Shown here piece after piece: positions 26,338 to 34,054 of a stretch of 48,964 nucleotides of DNA. The notes under the pieces are model-generated. The model was not told the DNA's origin. It did not search any database and saw nothing but the letters and a program-made list of their open reading frames with translations. The position numbers and the translations under genes are program-made. Source of the stretch: Muribaculaceae bacterium (GTDB lineage Bacteria; Bacteroidota; Bacteroidia; Bacteroidales; Muribaculaceae); the NCBI GenBank assembly GCA_022508985.1, contig JAFLUA010000013.1, positions 1-48,964 on the forward strand, read 5' to 3'. Position 1 is the first letter of the stretch. Each line of letters begins with the position of its first letter.

Positions 26338-27009
26338 TCACATTACAGCATTGAAAAATCGTTGCTGTTTGGCTTTGATTTTGGCCTTGTCTGCATCTGT
26401 TACTCTGTCGTCGCGTAAGGCATTATAGGCGTTGCACAACATTTCGGCTCGTTGGTTGGGATTGTCTATACCGGCGAAGCTCTCGATTGCATCGGCAAGA
26501 TTATAGCCGCGACTGCAAAGCGTTTTATGCAGTTCCGCAAATTGCTCTGCTATCTTCATTGTTGCGACTTCATCGGGATTGAGAGTGTGCGTGTAAATAT
26601 CAATGATTGACTGCTTCAAGTTCTCACTTGGTTGCCAGCCATTGGGAGTTACGATTATATCCTCAATCGCAACGACTTTGCTTTGTCCGTTTATTGAATA
26701 CCGAATAGGCACGACTGCCGACAATCCGTCAATCCATTGGTTGAGGTCTGCGCCTAAAGAATTGTATGCAGCATCAAGTGCTGATTGGTGCATATATTCG
26801 GGTGCATTTGTCTCGGCTAACCACGCCTTACAAGAGTTAAGCACTTCATCGCGCTTATAAGTTAAACCGCTTTCAAGTGTGCGCTTGTACTCCTCTAACC
26901 CGCCGTAATCGGCAAAGTATGTTTCAGTCTTGCTGATTGCGTTCTGCAAGGCTTTCAATGCACCCTCCAACGTGCGAGGCGCTACAACATAAGAATAAGT
27001 CTGTTTCAT
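26338..27009 (-). CDS. Element protein of unknown function (223 aa)
   Basis: I do not recognise this protein. It is soluble and helix-rich, with no signal peptide, membrane segment or catalytic motif that I can name. Two regions stand out: a strand-rich stretch PIRYSINGQSKVVAIEDIIV (about 100-120) and a helical, charged C-terminus ending KAKQQRFFNAVM. It is the last gene of the minus-strand operon, directly before a strong terminator, the place where satellites and prophages often put accessory or interference genes. Function is open. Confidence 0.7.
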   Translation of the reverse strand: MKQTYSYVVAPRTLEGALKALQNAISKTETYFADYGGLEEYKRTLESGLTYKRDEVLNSCKAWLAETNAPEYMHQSALDAAYNSLGADLNQWIDGLSAVVPIRYSINGQSKVVAIEDIIVTPNGWQPSENLKQSIIDIYTHTLNPDEVATMKIAEQFAELHKTLCSRGYNLADAIESFAGIDNPNQRAEMLCNAYNALRDDRVTDADKAKIKAKQQRFFNAVM

Positions 27010-27020
27010 ATCAAAAAAGG

Positions 27021-27200
27021 TTAAGGTTTGACAATAAAGTTAAGTTCTCGCGCGGCTCGGTCGAAAATTTCCCAGTCGGGCTCATCTTCTTGCGATTGAG
27101 CCGTAGAGATTGATTTCGCCTTTAGGCCGCCCAACTCTTGGCGGAGCGGTTGGATTGCGGTTGCTTCCGCTATCACTTCAGTTAGTGTTTTAGTGTTCAT
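27021..27200 (-). CDS. Small element protein (59 aa), unknown
   Basis: A short frame, MNTKTLTEVIAEATAIQPLR at its start, ending FDRAARELNFIVKP, with an ATG at 27198-27200. It is amphipathic and acidic in the middle (QEDEPDWEIF). It lies 11 bp before the 223-residue gene and 77 bp after the preceding stop, so it fits the operon. No homologue is recognised; spacing and lack of an overlapping competitor support it. Confidence 0.55.
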   Translation of the reverse strand: MNTKTLTEVIAEATAIQPLRQELGGLKAKSISTAQSQEDEPDWEIFDRAARELNFIVKP

Positions 27201-27277
27201 AACAATTAGTTTCTTGATTAGTGAATATTATTTTTTGTCGCTATCGGTTTTAATTTTTCATTAGGCAGACCTTAATT

Positions 27278-27586
27278 TTATATCTGAATCACATCATCAC
27301 GCAGTATCGTGTCGCAATTTATAAGCCATTCTCCGTTTGCGTAGGCTTCAGCAAGTGATTTCGCCATGCGCTGGGTATTATAATCTTTTAAGAGGTTACA
27401 CGCACTGACGCTTGCCGAACTTGTTTTGATGTTGGGATTGATAGCAATTTTATAGGCTTCACTCTGACTATATCCCATCATTAAAAGCAAAAGGAAAAGT
27501 TTGGTTTGTGGGTTGGGATATGTTTCGGAGGTGGGTATGTATTTAGGCGGTCTTGGTTTGCGCCTATCAGGTGCTTTCATCTTCAT
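27278..27586 (-). CDS. Small protein with terminase-small-subunit-like helix pattern
   Basis: 102 residues from the ATG at 27584-27586 (a TTG at 27607 would overlap the upstream gene). A basic, Pro-rich N-terminus (PDRRKPRPPKYIP) precedes helices in KLFLLLLMMGYSQSEAYKIA and a Ser/Ala-rich turn leading to NLLKDYNTQRMAKSLAEAY. This is the order seen in Terminase_2 small subunits (helix, 'G-s-xxAY' helix-turn-helix, 'sas-sa-LL', terminal helix), which recognise phage DNA packaging sites. The match is by pattern only. If real, it supports a phage-satellite identity of the element. Confidence 0.5.
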   Translation of the reverse strand: MKMKAPDRRKPRPPKYIPTSETYPNPQTKLFLLLLMMGYSQSEAYKIAINPNIKTSSASVSACNLLKDYNTQRMAKSLAEAYANGEWLINCDTILRDDVIQI

Positions 27587-27590
27587 CAGT

Positions 27591-27974
27591 TCAATTCTTA
27601 TAGTCAATTACATAAACAGGATTGCGTTCCTCATCAAAGAGTTTAATAAGGCGATTGTCATGCAGAGGAAAGCCGATAACAGGCTCATCCTCTTTCTCGG
27701 TGTTCACGATTAGTACCCAGTGTGCGCCAACTGCTTTCGCATCTTCTAAAGCGTCCTCGCTGAAAGCAAAGGCTTTGTTCTGAAATTCCGAATCTTTGCG
27801 GTACGATACAAAGAATGTGAAAGGCTTGTCAGGTCGTATGTCAATCCAAACATCAAGCACTTTTTTTGATTTCGACAACTCAAATTTAGTTATCGCAGGT
27901 TCGGGAAACATTGTTGCCTTTGCCGCTGCGAGCAGGCGGTTGGCAAGCTGATAGTTGTTAAGATTTTGTTTCAT
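27591..27974 (-). CDS. Element protein of unknown function (127 aa)
   Basis: The ATG at 27972-27974 (MKQNLNNYQLANRLLAAAKA) is taken as the start, 19 bp after the 262-residue gene; a longer frame overlapping that gene is not needed. The protein is a small alpha/beta domain with strands in FELSKSKKVLDVWIDI, PFTFFVSYRK and AHWVLIVNT and a final VYVIDYKN. It resembles small phage-encoded regulators or a nuclease-like fold in outline only; no catalytic residues are evident. It lies directly before the terminase-like gene, 4 bp apart. Confidence 0.65.
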   Translation of the reverse strand: MKQNLNNYQLANRLLAAAKATMFPEPAITKFELSKSKKVLDVWIDIRPDKPFTFFVSYRKDSEFQNKAFAFSEDALEDAKAVGAHWVLIVNTEKEDEPVIGFPLHDNRLIKLFDEERNPVYVIDYKN

Positions 27975-27993
27975 AAATTGATATATTAAAGAG

Positions 27994-28782
27994 TTAATAG
28001 ATATTGTATTTGCTTCCTTTGTCGGTCGGATTTCCGTCCTTGTCAATAGGCTTGTGCCGTCTGCATACTTCGTGCCATCTGCACCGCTTGGGATTACAAG
28101 AGTTAAACAAGGCGCATCGGGCGCAACTCTGCCTTACAGGTGGGCGGTGTCCCTGTCGGCAATAATGCCGCCATAAGTGGCAAATGTCGAAAGCACCGTA
28201 TAAAATTGGCAAGGTATCGGTTATTCCGTTGCTGATTGTGTGGTCGGTCGTAAACACCATTGCCGATTCCATTGTGCGAGGCAAATAGTATGTTATTGTG
28301 CTATACTTCCCCCTCAATCGCTCCACGATAGCCATATAATCATTCTCTGTGCCGTAGCCGAGAATCAACCAATCTCCGGCTTTTACGCTTATTATGTCCT
28401 GCGACAATAGCGTTAAGAACTGCATATAACTAAAGGCGACGTTAAGATGCTTGCGTTCCTTATACCTTTTCCATTTTATTAAAGTCGAGGTAGTTGCGGT
28501 TCTTATATTGCAGTTGAGCAAAGAGCCGAAGTCGTCTTCGCCTATTGGATAAGCTGGTATGTTTATTTCAACTCCGTTGCGCTTAATTCTCGCTTGAAAG
28601 CACCATTGCCGTAAAACTTCGCGGCTTATGCAGTCGGGGCGTAGAATAACGAACAAATCGTTGTCGGTTATTCTGTCCGATACCGAGAGCACTTCAACAT
28701 CGGAGTTATGTGTTACAGGCGAAACGGATTCAAAGGTTACGTCGCGCCCAAAAGTCTTTTGAAATAAGTACTGTGTGTTCAT
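27994..28782 (-). CDS. Element protein with C-terminal Cys cluster (262 aa)
   Basis: Unrecognised. The N-terminal about 190 residues are alpha/beta, with GDWLILGYGTENDYMAIVERLRG as a notable segment (residues about 136-158). The last 60 residues carry a dense run of cysteines and histidines (C201, C208, C220, C223, C229, C234, C240; CARCALFNSCNPKRC), suggesting a zinc or iron-sulfur site. Its ATG overlaps the stop of the primase-like gene by 4 bp (ATGA), so it is translationally coupled and probably works with replication. A role as primase partner or DNA-binding protein is an inference. Confidence 0.65.
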   Translation of the reverse strand: MNTQYLFQKTFGRDVTFESVSPVTHNSDVEVLSVSDRITDNDLFVILRPDCISREVLRQWCFQARIKRNGVEINIPAYPIGEDDFGSLLNCNIRTATTSTLIKWKRYKERKHLNVAFSYMQFLTLLSQDIISVKAGDWLILGYGTENDYMAIVERLRGKYSTITYYLPRTMESAMVFTTDHTISNGITDTLPILYGAFDICHLWRHYCRQGHRPPVRQSCARCALFNSCNPKRCRWHEVCRRHKPIDKDGNPTDKGSKYNIY

Positions 28783-29690
28783 ATATGTTTCAGATTATCA
28801 AGTAAAACATCGGCTATATCGGTATTTACCACATATTCGGGCAAGTCCTGCATCACTGGGCGGTGGTGTATGTTGTACCCTTTACACTTCATTTCCTCAA
28901 CTATCACGCCCCATTTGCTCTCACTCCCTTTGTCTGCATAAACAAACACACGCCTGTCGCGTAGAACGTTGCATTTATCAATTTTGAAGTTGCCGCATCC
29001 GCAAGTTGCCAGCCACACCATAGACGGAAATACTATGCTACAAACAACTGCGCTCTTCTGTGATTCGACGATTGCCACATTGCTGTCGGGTTGTTCGGTT
29101 AACAGGTGTTCACCGAAGAAGCAAGGCGAGTATCGAAATCCGTTGGGATAGTTGACTTTCAGCTGCTCTTTTTGCTCCTTGCCGTAGTAATGATAGCACA
29201 CATTCCCTCTATGCAAATCTTCGCCATAATTCAGCACCATAACGTCCGTAACCCGTCCGTCAATGCTTATACATGGATAAGCGGTGTTGGCGTTGACACT
29301 CTGCACAAGATAGCGACTTATGGCCTGCGCCACATCTTCCATATCAAAAACGTTACACATAGCCTTTGCAAAGTCGCATCGCATCGCTTCCTCAACCGAT
29401 TGCCGCGATTTCCATTCACTCACATCGCCCCAGTCTATTATTGTGGGTGTCGGCTTAATGTAGGTGGTACAAGGTACTGAGGTTGGTCTGCGTTCGGGGT
29501 TCTGCTTGAAATAGTCTGAGGGTGTCAAGTGATAACCGCAACTCTGCTCATGGTCGCATCGTCCACAAGTCGGGTGCAATATCTCGCCAGTTTCATTGTC
29601 AATGTAAGGGACAAAAGACCTTTGTTCACATTCGGGGCAAATGTCTTTTCCACCTTGCCGATATGGTCGTAATCTATATTTATGGTTCAT
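28779..29690 (-). CDS. Primase-like protein with zinc ribbon and TOPRIM-like region
   Basis: 303 residues. Cysteines C18, C21, C42 and C45 (CPEC...CGRC) form a DnaG-type zinc ribbon that in primases binds template DNA; C51 is nearby. Further on, VAIVESQKSA (E209) and VFVYADKGS (D253) match the first two acidic motifs of a TOPRIM fold. The protein resembles the DUF6371 family of Bacteroidales mobile elements. It lies just after the iteron region and downstream of the RepA-like gene, a standard plasmid/satellite replication arrangement. The primase role is inferred from motifs. Confidence 0.75.
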   Translation of the reverse strand: MNHKYRLRPYRQGGKDICPECEQRSFVPYIDNETGEILHPTCGRCDHEQSCGYHLTPSDYFKQNPERRPTSVPCTTYIKPTPTIIDWGDVSEWKSRQSVEEAMRCDFAKAMCNVFDMEDVAQAISRYLVQSVNANTAYPCISIDGRVTDVMVLNYGEDLHRGNVCYHYYGKEQKEQLKVNYPNGFRYSPCFFGEHLLTEQPDSNVAIVESQKSAVVCSIVFPSMVWLATCGCGNFKIDKCNVLRDRRVFVYADKGSESKWGVIVEEMKCKGYNIHHRPVMQDLPEYVVNTDIADVLLDNLKHI

Positions 29691-29756
29691 ATTATCAAAA
29701 ATTAAAGTATTTTGCCGTCTTTGCTCATCGCTTTCGGCTGAAATTCAATTATTATT

Positions 29757-29865
29757 AATAGTCCACTTTGTCCGTTTTTAGTCCACTTCGGACTTTTAAC
29801 CTTTCGCCCTAACAAATAGTCCACTTTGTCCGCGTATATATATAATACGCGGACTAACGGACTAA
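29757..29865. repeat. Iteron cluster with palindrome, candidate replication origin
   Basis: An 18-bp sequence, aatagtccactttgtccg, occurs exactly at 29757-29774 and 29815-29832; a shorter copy (tagtccactt then cggac) is at 29779-29793. Two inverted copies of its end, cggacta, are at 29850-29856 and 29858-29864. Between lies a perfect 10-bp inverted repeat, gtccgcgtat/atacgcggac (29828-29837 with 29845-29854) around an AT-only loop. It sits between the RepA-like and primase-like genes. Confidence 0.65.
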
Positions 29866-31103
29866 AAGGGTAGGTTTTCATCCGGGACAATTAAAACATA
29901 AGGAGAGTGGGAGTTTTCGGGGTCAGTTTTCTTCAGTACGTTAAGACTGACTGCTTTTGTTATCTTGTTTCCTGCGGCTGTTTTCTCCAGTCCGTCACGT
30001 TCATTTAGACGTGTGATTATTTCCTTATGTCTTAATTCGGTATCATCTCCGAAAATTCGCTTGAAGTTTTGATAAAAACCTTGTCGCTCTCTGTCGGTCG
30101 CTTCCTTTATAATCGTACCCTCATCAATCAAAAAGCCTGTTTCACTATTGATAGCAAATATCATCGGCTTCGCATCCGTCGTGTCAGCGTGTCGGCTCTC
30201 AATAGTGTGAATTTGAAACACTCCGTTATCTTTTTTGACACGGTAAGTTTCTTCTGCTTTTTGTGTTAGGATAGTGCCTAAATGTCCACGTGGAGAGTTG
30301 TCCTGCCCTTTGTTTTCGTGTAGTAAGCAAACAATTAATCTATCATTAGCAAGTGGGCTTAAACGCTCAAAAAAATTCTTACATTCTTCAGGGTCGTTAA
30401 AGTTGTTTACCATGTCCACAATGCCGTCAATAAATACGATTTCGGGATGGTGTTGTTGGCATTTCTGCTCTACCTTATCAAGTCGCTCACTTATCGGGAT
30501 ATGTTTCACTGATAGTACTTGAAACTCTTTCGGTCGCTTCAGTTGCTTGCGGAAAGTTCGCAACTTCTTTGATATAAAACTTGGAGTTTGTTCTGTATCT
30601 ACCATAAGAATTTTGTTTGCGGTGCAATTCGGTGTAAAACCTGCAAAAGGTTCTCCATTTATCAAGGCGAGAGCAAGAGCGTAACATCCGGTTGTTTTCC
30701 CCATTTTTTGCTTCCCTATCATTCCATCAATGCCTTGCTTCGGAAAAGCTGGGTGTCCGTAGATTTCGCCATACATCTCTATTTCCATAATGTTGTCCTC
30801 TGAAACAAAATCGCTATCATCGTAAAAAGTCACGATTTCAACCTCAATCTTGCTCTCGGCATCTGAAAGTATCTGCTTGATTAAGCCGTTGCCATATTCT
30901 TTTGACAATAGCTTTTCAATCTTACGCCTCAAAGGTCTTTCTATCGTAGATAAGTCGCTAAACTCTTGCGTATTGCCGAATATTTGCGTATCTTTGTACT
31001 GCAAGCCATTAGCACCACTCGGAAAGTTATGTTGAGAGCCGAAAGTCGTAGCGGTGGCTTTAAGAGGGGGCGAGCTTATTGGCTCGCTTTTTCTTATATC
31101 CAT
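29862..31103 (-). CDS. RepA-like AAA ATPase / replicative helicase
   Basis: 413 residues from the ATG at 31101-31103, 2 bp after the HTH gene. A RecA-fold ATPase: Walker A GKQKMGKTT at residues 130-138, then MVDTEQTP, and Walker B EIVFIDGIVD at 221-230. This order (also a 'HEN' sensor-like stretch about 250) is characteristic of the hexameric plasmid helicase RepA/DnaB-like group. The C-terminal part (about 330-400) looks like a winged helix (KEIITRLNERDGLEKTAAGNKITKAV). Its TAG stop lies inside the last repeat of the iteron cluster. It probably unwinds the element's origin after excision. Confidence 0.85.
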   Translation of the reverse strand: MDIRKSEPISSPPLKATATTFGSQHNFPSGANGLQYKDTQIFGNTQEFSDLSTIERPLRRKIEKLLSKEYGNGLIKQILSDAESKIEVEIVTFYDDSDFVSEDNIMEIEMYGEIYGHPAFPKQGIDGMIGKQKMGKTTGCYALALALINGEPFAGFTPNCTANKILMVDTEQTPSFISKKLRTFRKQLKRPKEFQVLSVKHIPISERLDKVEQKCQQHHPEIVFIDGIVDMVNNFNDPEECKNFFERLSPLANDRLIVCLLHENKGQDNSPRGHLGTILTQKAEETYRVKKDNGVFQIHTIESRHADTTDAKPMIFAINSETGFLIDEGTIIKEATDRERQGFYQNFKRIFGDDTELRHKEIITRLNERDGLEKTAAGNKITKAVSLNVLKKTDPENSHSPYVLIVPDENLPF

Positions 31104-31105
31104 GA

Positions 31106-31390
31106 TTAACGCCCTTTCATACAATATCGGTTAGCTTCTTCCTTAATCTCTTGGGCGGTTGCTATTCGGTTCTGCTGAAGCCACTGCTCCAACTCATTAC
31201 GGTTAAAGTAACACATTTTGCCCATAGGCTTGTAATGCGGGACTGCACCGCGCATCGTCAATTTGTACAGGTAACTTTTTGATATCCCCATATAGGCCGC
31301 TGCTTCATCAGAAGTCAGCACCTCTTTTGTCGTGAAAATTGTATTTGCCGTGATAAGGTCGGCAACCTCTTTTAATTGTTCTTTACTCAT
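31106..31390 (-). CDS. Helix-turn-helix DNA-binding protein, excisionase type
   Basis: 94 residues. The segment LTSDEAAAYMGISKSYLYKLTMRGAVPHYK, continuing KMCYFNRNELEQWLQQNR, is the winged helix of the MerR/excisionase (HTH_17) family common in Bacteroidetes integrative elements. Such proteins act as recombination directionality factors or regulators of the replication genes. It is the first gene of the leftward replication operon and follows a promoter about 100 bp upstream. Confidence 0.85.
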   Translation of the reverse strand: MSKEQLKEVADLITANTIFTTKEVLTSDEAAAYMGISKSYLYKLTMRGAVPHYKPMGKMCYFNRNELEQWLQQNRIATAQEIKEEANRYCMKGR

Positions 31391-31486
31391 ATATGCGAGT
31401 TTAAGAGTTAATGAAAGAGGCTTCGGGTTAGGCGCGTCCGCTTGTCCTTCGCCTTGTTATATATTGTTCTCGCGCTGAAAACATAG

Positions 31487-31495
31487 GCAAAGGTA
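31487..31495 (-). promoter_or_regulatory. -7 box (TACCTTTGC) for the element replication operon
   Basis: A TAnnTTTG match on the minus strand, about 97 bp before the HTH gene. Just upstream (31516-31534) an 8-bp sequence, aagtgtgg/aagtgtgc, occurs twice, a possible operator. Confidence 0.6.
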
Positions 31496-31546
31496 TATAG
31501 TAAAACAAGCTATAAAAAGTGTGGAAAAGTGTGCAGTTAGTGCCAC

Positions 31547-31573
31547 TAAAAAAGGCCACCTAATTAAGTGGCT
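31547..31573 (-). terminator. Terminator of the integrase operon
   Basis: On the minus strand, a gccac/gtggc stem (31555-31559 with 31568-31572) with an A+T loop followed by ctttttt. It lies just after the stop at 31578 and separates the integrase unit from the replication operon. Confidence 0.65.
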
Positions 31574-31577
31574 TTCA

Positions 31578-32504
31578 TTATTCTAAAAATAATTCATCTA
31601 TCTTCTCTCTCCATTTTTGTACTGCTTGACTTTTTCCAGTATCTACATTTTGTTGCATTGCTCTGTCGAGTCTTGGTTTTGTATTAAAAGCCCTTTCTAA
31701 CTGTCTAATTTCTTCGGCTTGTAATGTATCGGTTCGCGCAGGGCAATATACTTTAACAAGGAAATACGCCAATCTCGCTTTCCCTCCTCTTTCTCCCCCA
31801 TATAGCCATCTATACCCTTTTGTAGTTGGTTCCATAAAACCATTTTGAATTGCCTTAGCAAAGTATTTTACGGCTCTATCCGTCTTTATGATACTTATTT
31901 CCGTAGAAGCCTCGCAATTGGATATTTTTGACAAAACTCTTTCCGCCCTCTCTCGCGTTCCAAATAAATGCCAATGTTTTTCAATATCGAAGCCGTCAAA
32001 GATTTTTACATCATATTCTTCCTGTATGGCTTCCAAACTGATTTCACGCTCGGCAAGGATAACGGCAAGTCTTTCCGCAAAATATAAATAGTCATTTCGC
32101 CAACTGGTATAATAATCTTCAATAGTTCCATAGTATATTGTATCATCTACACTTCTCAACTGCTCGCTCCATCTATTATAACGAAACGCCCACCGACTGA
32201 ACTTTTGCAGGATTTTACCAATAAATCTCGTTACTTCTTCCTTTGAAACTCGTTTGCACTCTATAACATTATCCTCAACTTCCTCAAACAAAGCACTGAA
32301 TCCGTTACTATTATATAGCCATACCTTTGCTTTTTCGGTGCGCTCCGCTATCTCGGCAAGCACATCATCATTATAACGCTCGGCTCTTGTAGATGTTCCG
32401 CTACTGATTCCGCAGTGCTTCCATAACACCATATCAAGAGCCATATCCGCAGCTCCGTCAATGTCAAACTCGGCAAAAAACTTGTTTTCTAAATCCTTAT
32501 TCAT
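31578..32504 (-). CDS. Element protein of unknown function (308 aa), next to integrase
   Basis: The ATG at 32502-32504 is 10 bp after the integrase stop; a TTG start at 32525 would overlap it. The protein is helical, rich in Arg, Glu and aromatic residues, without signal peptide or membrane segment. The last about 100 residues (KYFAKAIQNGFMEPTTKGYRW, then GGERGGKARLAYFL) resemble a DNA-binding helical module found in many Bacteroidales integrase-adjacent proteins. I do not recognise the rest. Pairing with the integrase suggests regulation or assistance of recombination, or a superinfection function. Confidence 0.7.
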   Translation of the reverse strand: MNKDLENKFFAEFDIDGAADMALDMVLWKHCGISSGTSTRAERYNDDVLAEIAERTEKAKVWLYNSNGFSALFEEVEDNVIECKRVSKEEVTRFIGKILQKFSRWAFRYNRWSEQLRSVDDTIYYGTIEDYYTSWRNDYLYFAERLAVILAEREISLEAIQEEYDVKIFDGFDIEKHWHLFGTRERAERVLSKISNCEASTEISIIKTDRAVKYFAKAIQNGFMEPTTKGYRWLYGGERGGKARLAYFLVKVYCPARTDTLQAEEIRQLERAFNTKPRLDRAMQQNVDTGKSQAVQKWREKIDELFLE

Positions 32505-32514
32505 ACTTTCTAAA

Positions 32515-33723
32515 TTAAAACTCAAGTGTCGGTAAACTATTGATTGCTGCCGCTTTCAATTCATCTACGGCTCGCGTATATTTTTCGGTGTGGCGGAGGT
32601 CGCTATGTCCTAACAAGCTGGCAACCGTCTTAATGTTTGCACCGTTGCTTAATATGTTAGTGGCGAAGCTATGACGTCCGCAATGCCATGTAATATGTTT
32701 GTTAATCCCTGCTCGCTTAACCCAGTGGCGTAATGCTTTCAAGCACATTGTGTGCGACGGCAAAGGAAAAATAAACTCATCTTTTGCGCCTGTTCCAATC
32801 AAGTTAAGCAAACCATCATTAAGCGGAATAGTAACCCAACTTGCAGAGCTATGTCCTTTTGTCTTGGCTTGTTCAAACTTAATAAAGCGGTTAGTGTAGT
32901 CTACGCAACCAAATGTAAGGTCTTTTACATCACACCAGCGCAAACCACAATACAAGCAAAATATAAATGCTCTCCGTATATTAGGGTTCTCTCGGTCGTA
33001 ATGTGTGGCTATAAGCGTTTTTATTTCCTCTTGGCTCAATATATCTTTTGTGAGTTTGTTTTTGTCGATTTTGATACTCACACCCTTACATGGATTTTTG
33101 CGAAGTACATCACGCTCAACCGCAACCAATATCACTTTCTTAAACCTTGCATATAGAGTATGTGGTGTTTCGCCGTTAAATTTGTGTTGCAGATATTCGG
33201 TATAAGCAACAATCATATCCTTTGTAATCTGTTCGGGTTTAAGGCGGTCAGCATACTTGCTATATTCGGGTGTTTCCCTCATACATTCAATAAACACTTC
33301 TTTTGCTCTCTGCAATTTGTTCTTGTCAGTCTTGGTGTATGAAGCAACAAAACTATCATACCAATCGTAAAAGTTAATATCCTTATCTTTTTTAAGCCTA
33401 TAGCCCTTCCCTTGTTCCAGCAATTCCTGTCCACGTTCAAAACGTATCTTCTTTGCAAGCTCAAGGGTCTTACGATTGTTCTCACGTTCAAGCGGTGTGC
33501 GAGGTGCTTGCCACAAATATAAGTCTAACCGTTCAGTCTTGCGATTGATTTTCCTATATGTAGTGCCGTTCTTGCTTTGGGCAAGCTCAAACCCTAAATA
33601 ATATTCAAGATAGAGCGATTCACGCCCGTCTTGCAATATTTGAGCCATCAATTTAGTTTTATCGCCTTTTTTACCCTCAATAAGTCGAGTATTATTGGCT
33701 CTATAGCTCTTTTTTGTTGCCAT
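32515..33723 (-). CDS. int: Tyrosine-type site-specific integrase
   Basis: 402 residues. An N-terminal arm-binding domain (about 1-100) is followed by a SAM-like core-binding domain (about 115-215) and the catalytic domain with the tyrosine-recombinase residues: R262 (CGLRWCDV), a lysine at about 287-289, H347 and R350 (HCGRHSFAT), H373 (LLGHSDLRH) and Y382 (EKYTR). It would insert the element at the 3' end of tRNA-Thr. It lies next to attR and is transcribed away from it. Such proteins are typical of Bacteroidales integrative elements and prophages. Confidence 0.95.
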   Translation of the reverse strand: MATKKSYRANNTRLIEGKKGDKTKLMAQILQDGRESLYLEYYLGFELAQSKNGTTYRKINRKTERLDLYLWQAPRTPLERENNRKTLELAKKIRFERGQELLEQGKGYRLKKDKDINFYDWYDSFVASYTKTDKNKLQRAKEVFIECMRETPEYSKYADRLKPEQITKDMIVAYTEYLQHKFNGETPHTLYARFKKVILVAVERDVLRKNPCKGVSIKIDKNKLTKDILSQEEIKTLIATHYDRENPNIRRAFIFCLYCGLRWCDVKDLTFGCVDYTNRFIKFEQAKTKGHSSASWVTIPLNDGLLNLIGTGAKDEFIFPLPSHTMCLKALRHWVKRAGINKHITWHCGRHSFATNILSNGANIKTVASLLGHSDLRHTEKYTRAVDELKAAAINSLPTLEF

Positions 33724-33750
33724 GTTTTCTATTGATTTCGTTTACTTTAC

Positions 33751-33759
33751 ACAAAGTTA
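33751..33759 (-). promoter_or_regulatory. -7 box (TAACTTTGT) for int
   Basis: A TAnnTTTG match on the minus strand, 28 bp before the integrase ATG, directly beside the right-hand arm repeat, so integrase binding could repress its own gene. Confidence 0.65.
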
Positions 33760-33773
33760 CGAATAAAATTTTT

Positions 33774-33797
33774 AATAAGCAACCAATAAGCAAACTT
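33774..33797 (+). repeat. Putative integrase arm site, right
   Basis: Exact copy of 26016-26039, same direction, followed by a near copy of the adjoining stretch (ttaaaacaagcgaaaataag). Confidence 0.7.
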
Positions 33798-33908
33798 TAT
33801 TAAAACAAGCGAAAATAAGGGCAAACACGAAAGAGGATAAAATCGCTAAACTTCTGATTTTCAACATACTTAAATTCTCATACTTTCCTATGTTTTCACG
33901 GTTTTAAG

Positions 33909-33923
33909 CCCACTCGCGGCTCA
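33909..33923 (+). repeat. attR core
   Basis: cccactcgcggctca, identical to the 3' end of tRNA-Thr at 25945-25959. Marks the right end of the element. Confidence 0.9.
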
Positions 33924-33924
33924 C

Positions 33925-33958
33925 AGCGGACATCTCAGCAACGAGGTGCCCGCTTTTT
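33925..33958 (+). terminator. Original terminator of tRNA-Thr, now beyond attR
   Basis: A 12-bp stem (33925-33936 with 33943-33954) with one mismatch and one G-T pair, followed by ttttta. It begins one base after attR, as a tRNA terminator would before insertion. Confidence 0.65.
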
Positions 33959-34054
33959 ATTTAATTCAAGATTGATTGGGGGCTCAATAACCTGAGCGAC
34001 AAAGACTCTTGTGTAAAAACGAGAGCGACCGCTCAGATATAACCGATAATTATC

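Larger units (their letters stand above)
25945..33923. mobile_element. 8-kb tRNA-Thr-integrated element, satellite-like
   Basis: Bounded by a 15-bp direct repeat (25945-25959 and 33909-33923). It holds a tyrosine integrase beside the right end, an excisionase-type HTH gene, a RepA-like ATPase, iterons, a primase-like gene and six unassigned genes, all on the minus strand. No relaxase, conjugation gene, capsid or tail gene is visible. Boundaries are supported by the att repeats and by a duplicated 24-bp arm sequence inside each end. It could be an integrative/mobilisable element that uses another element's relaxase, or a phage satellite. Confidence 0.9.

Noticed and set aside
29757-29865. CRISPR array
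   Set aside because: Repeats are few, unevenly spaced (20 and 38 bp) and partly inverted, with no cas genes; an origin is more likely.
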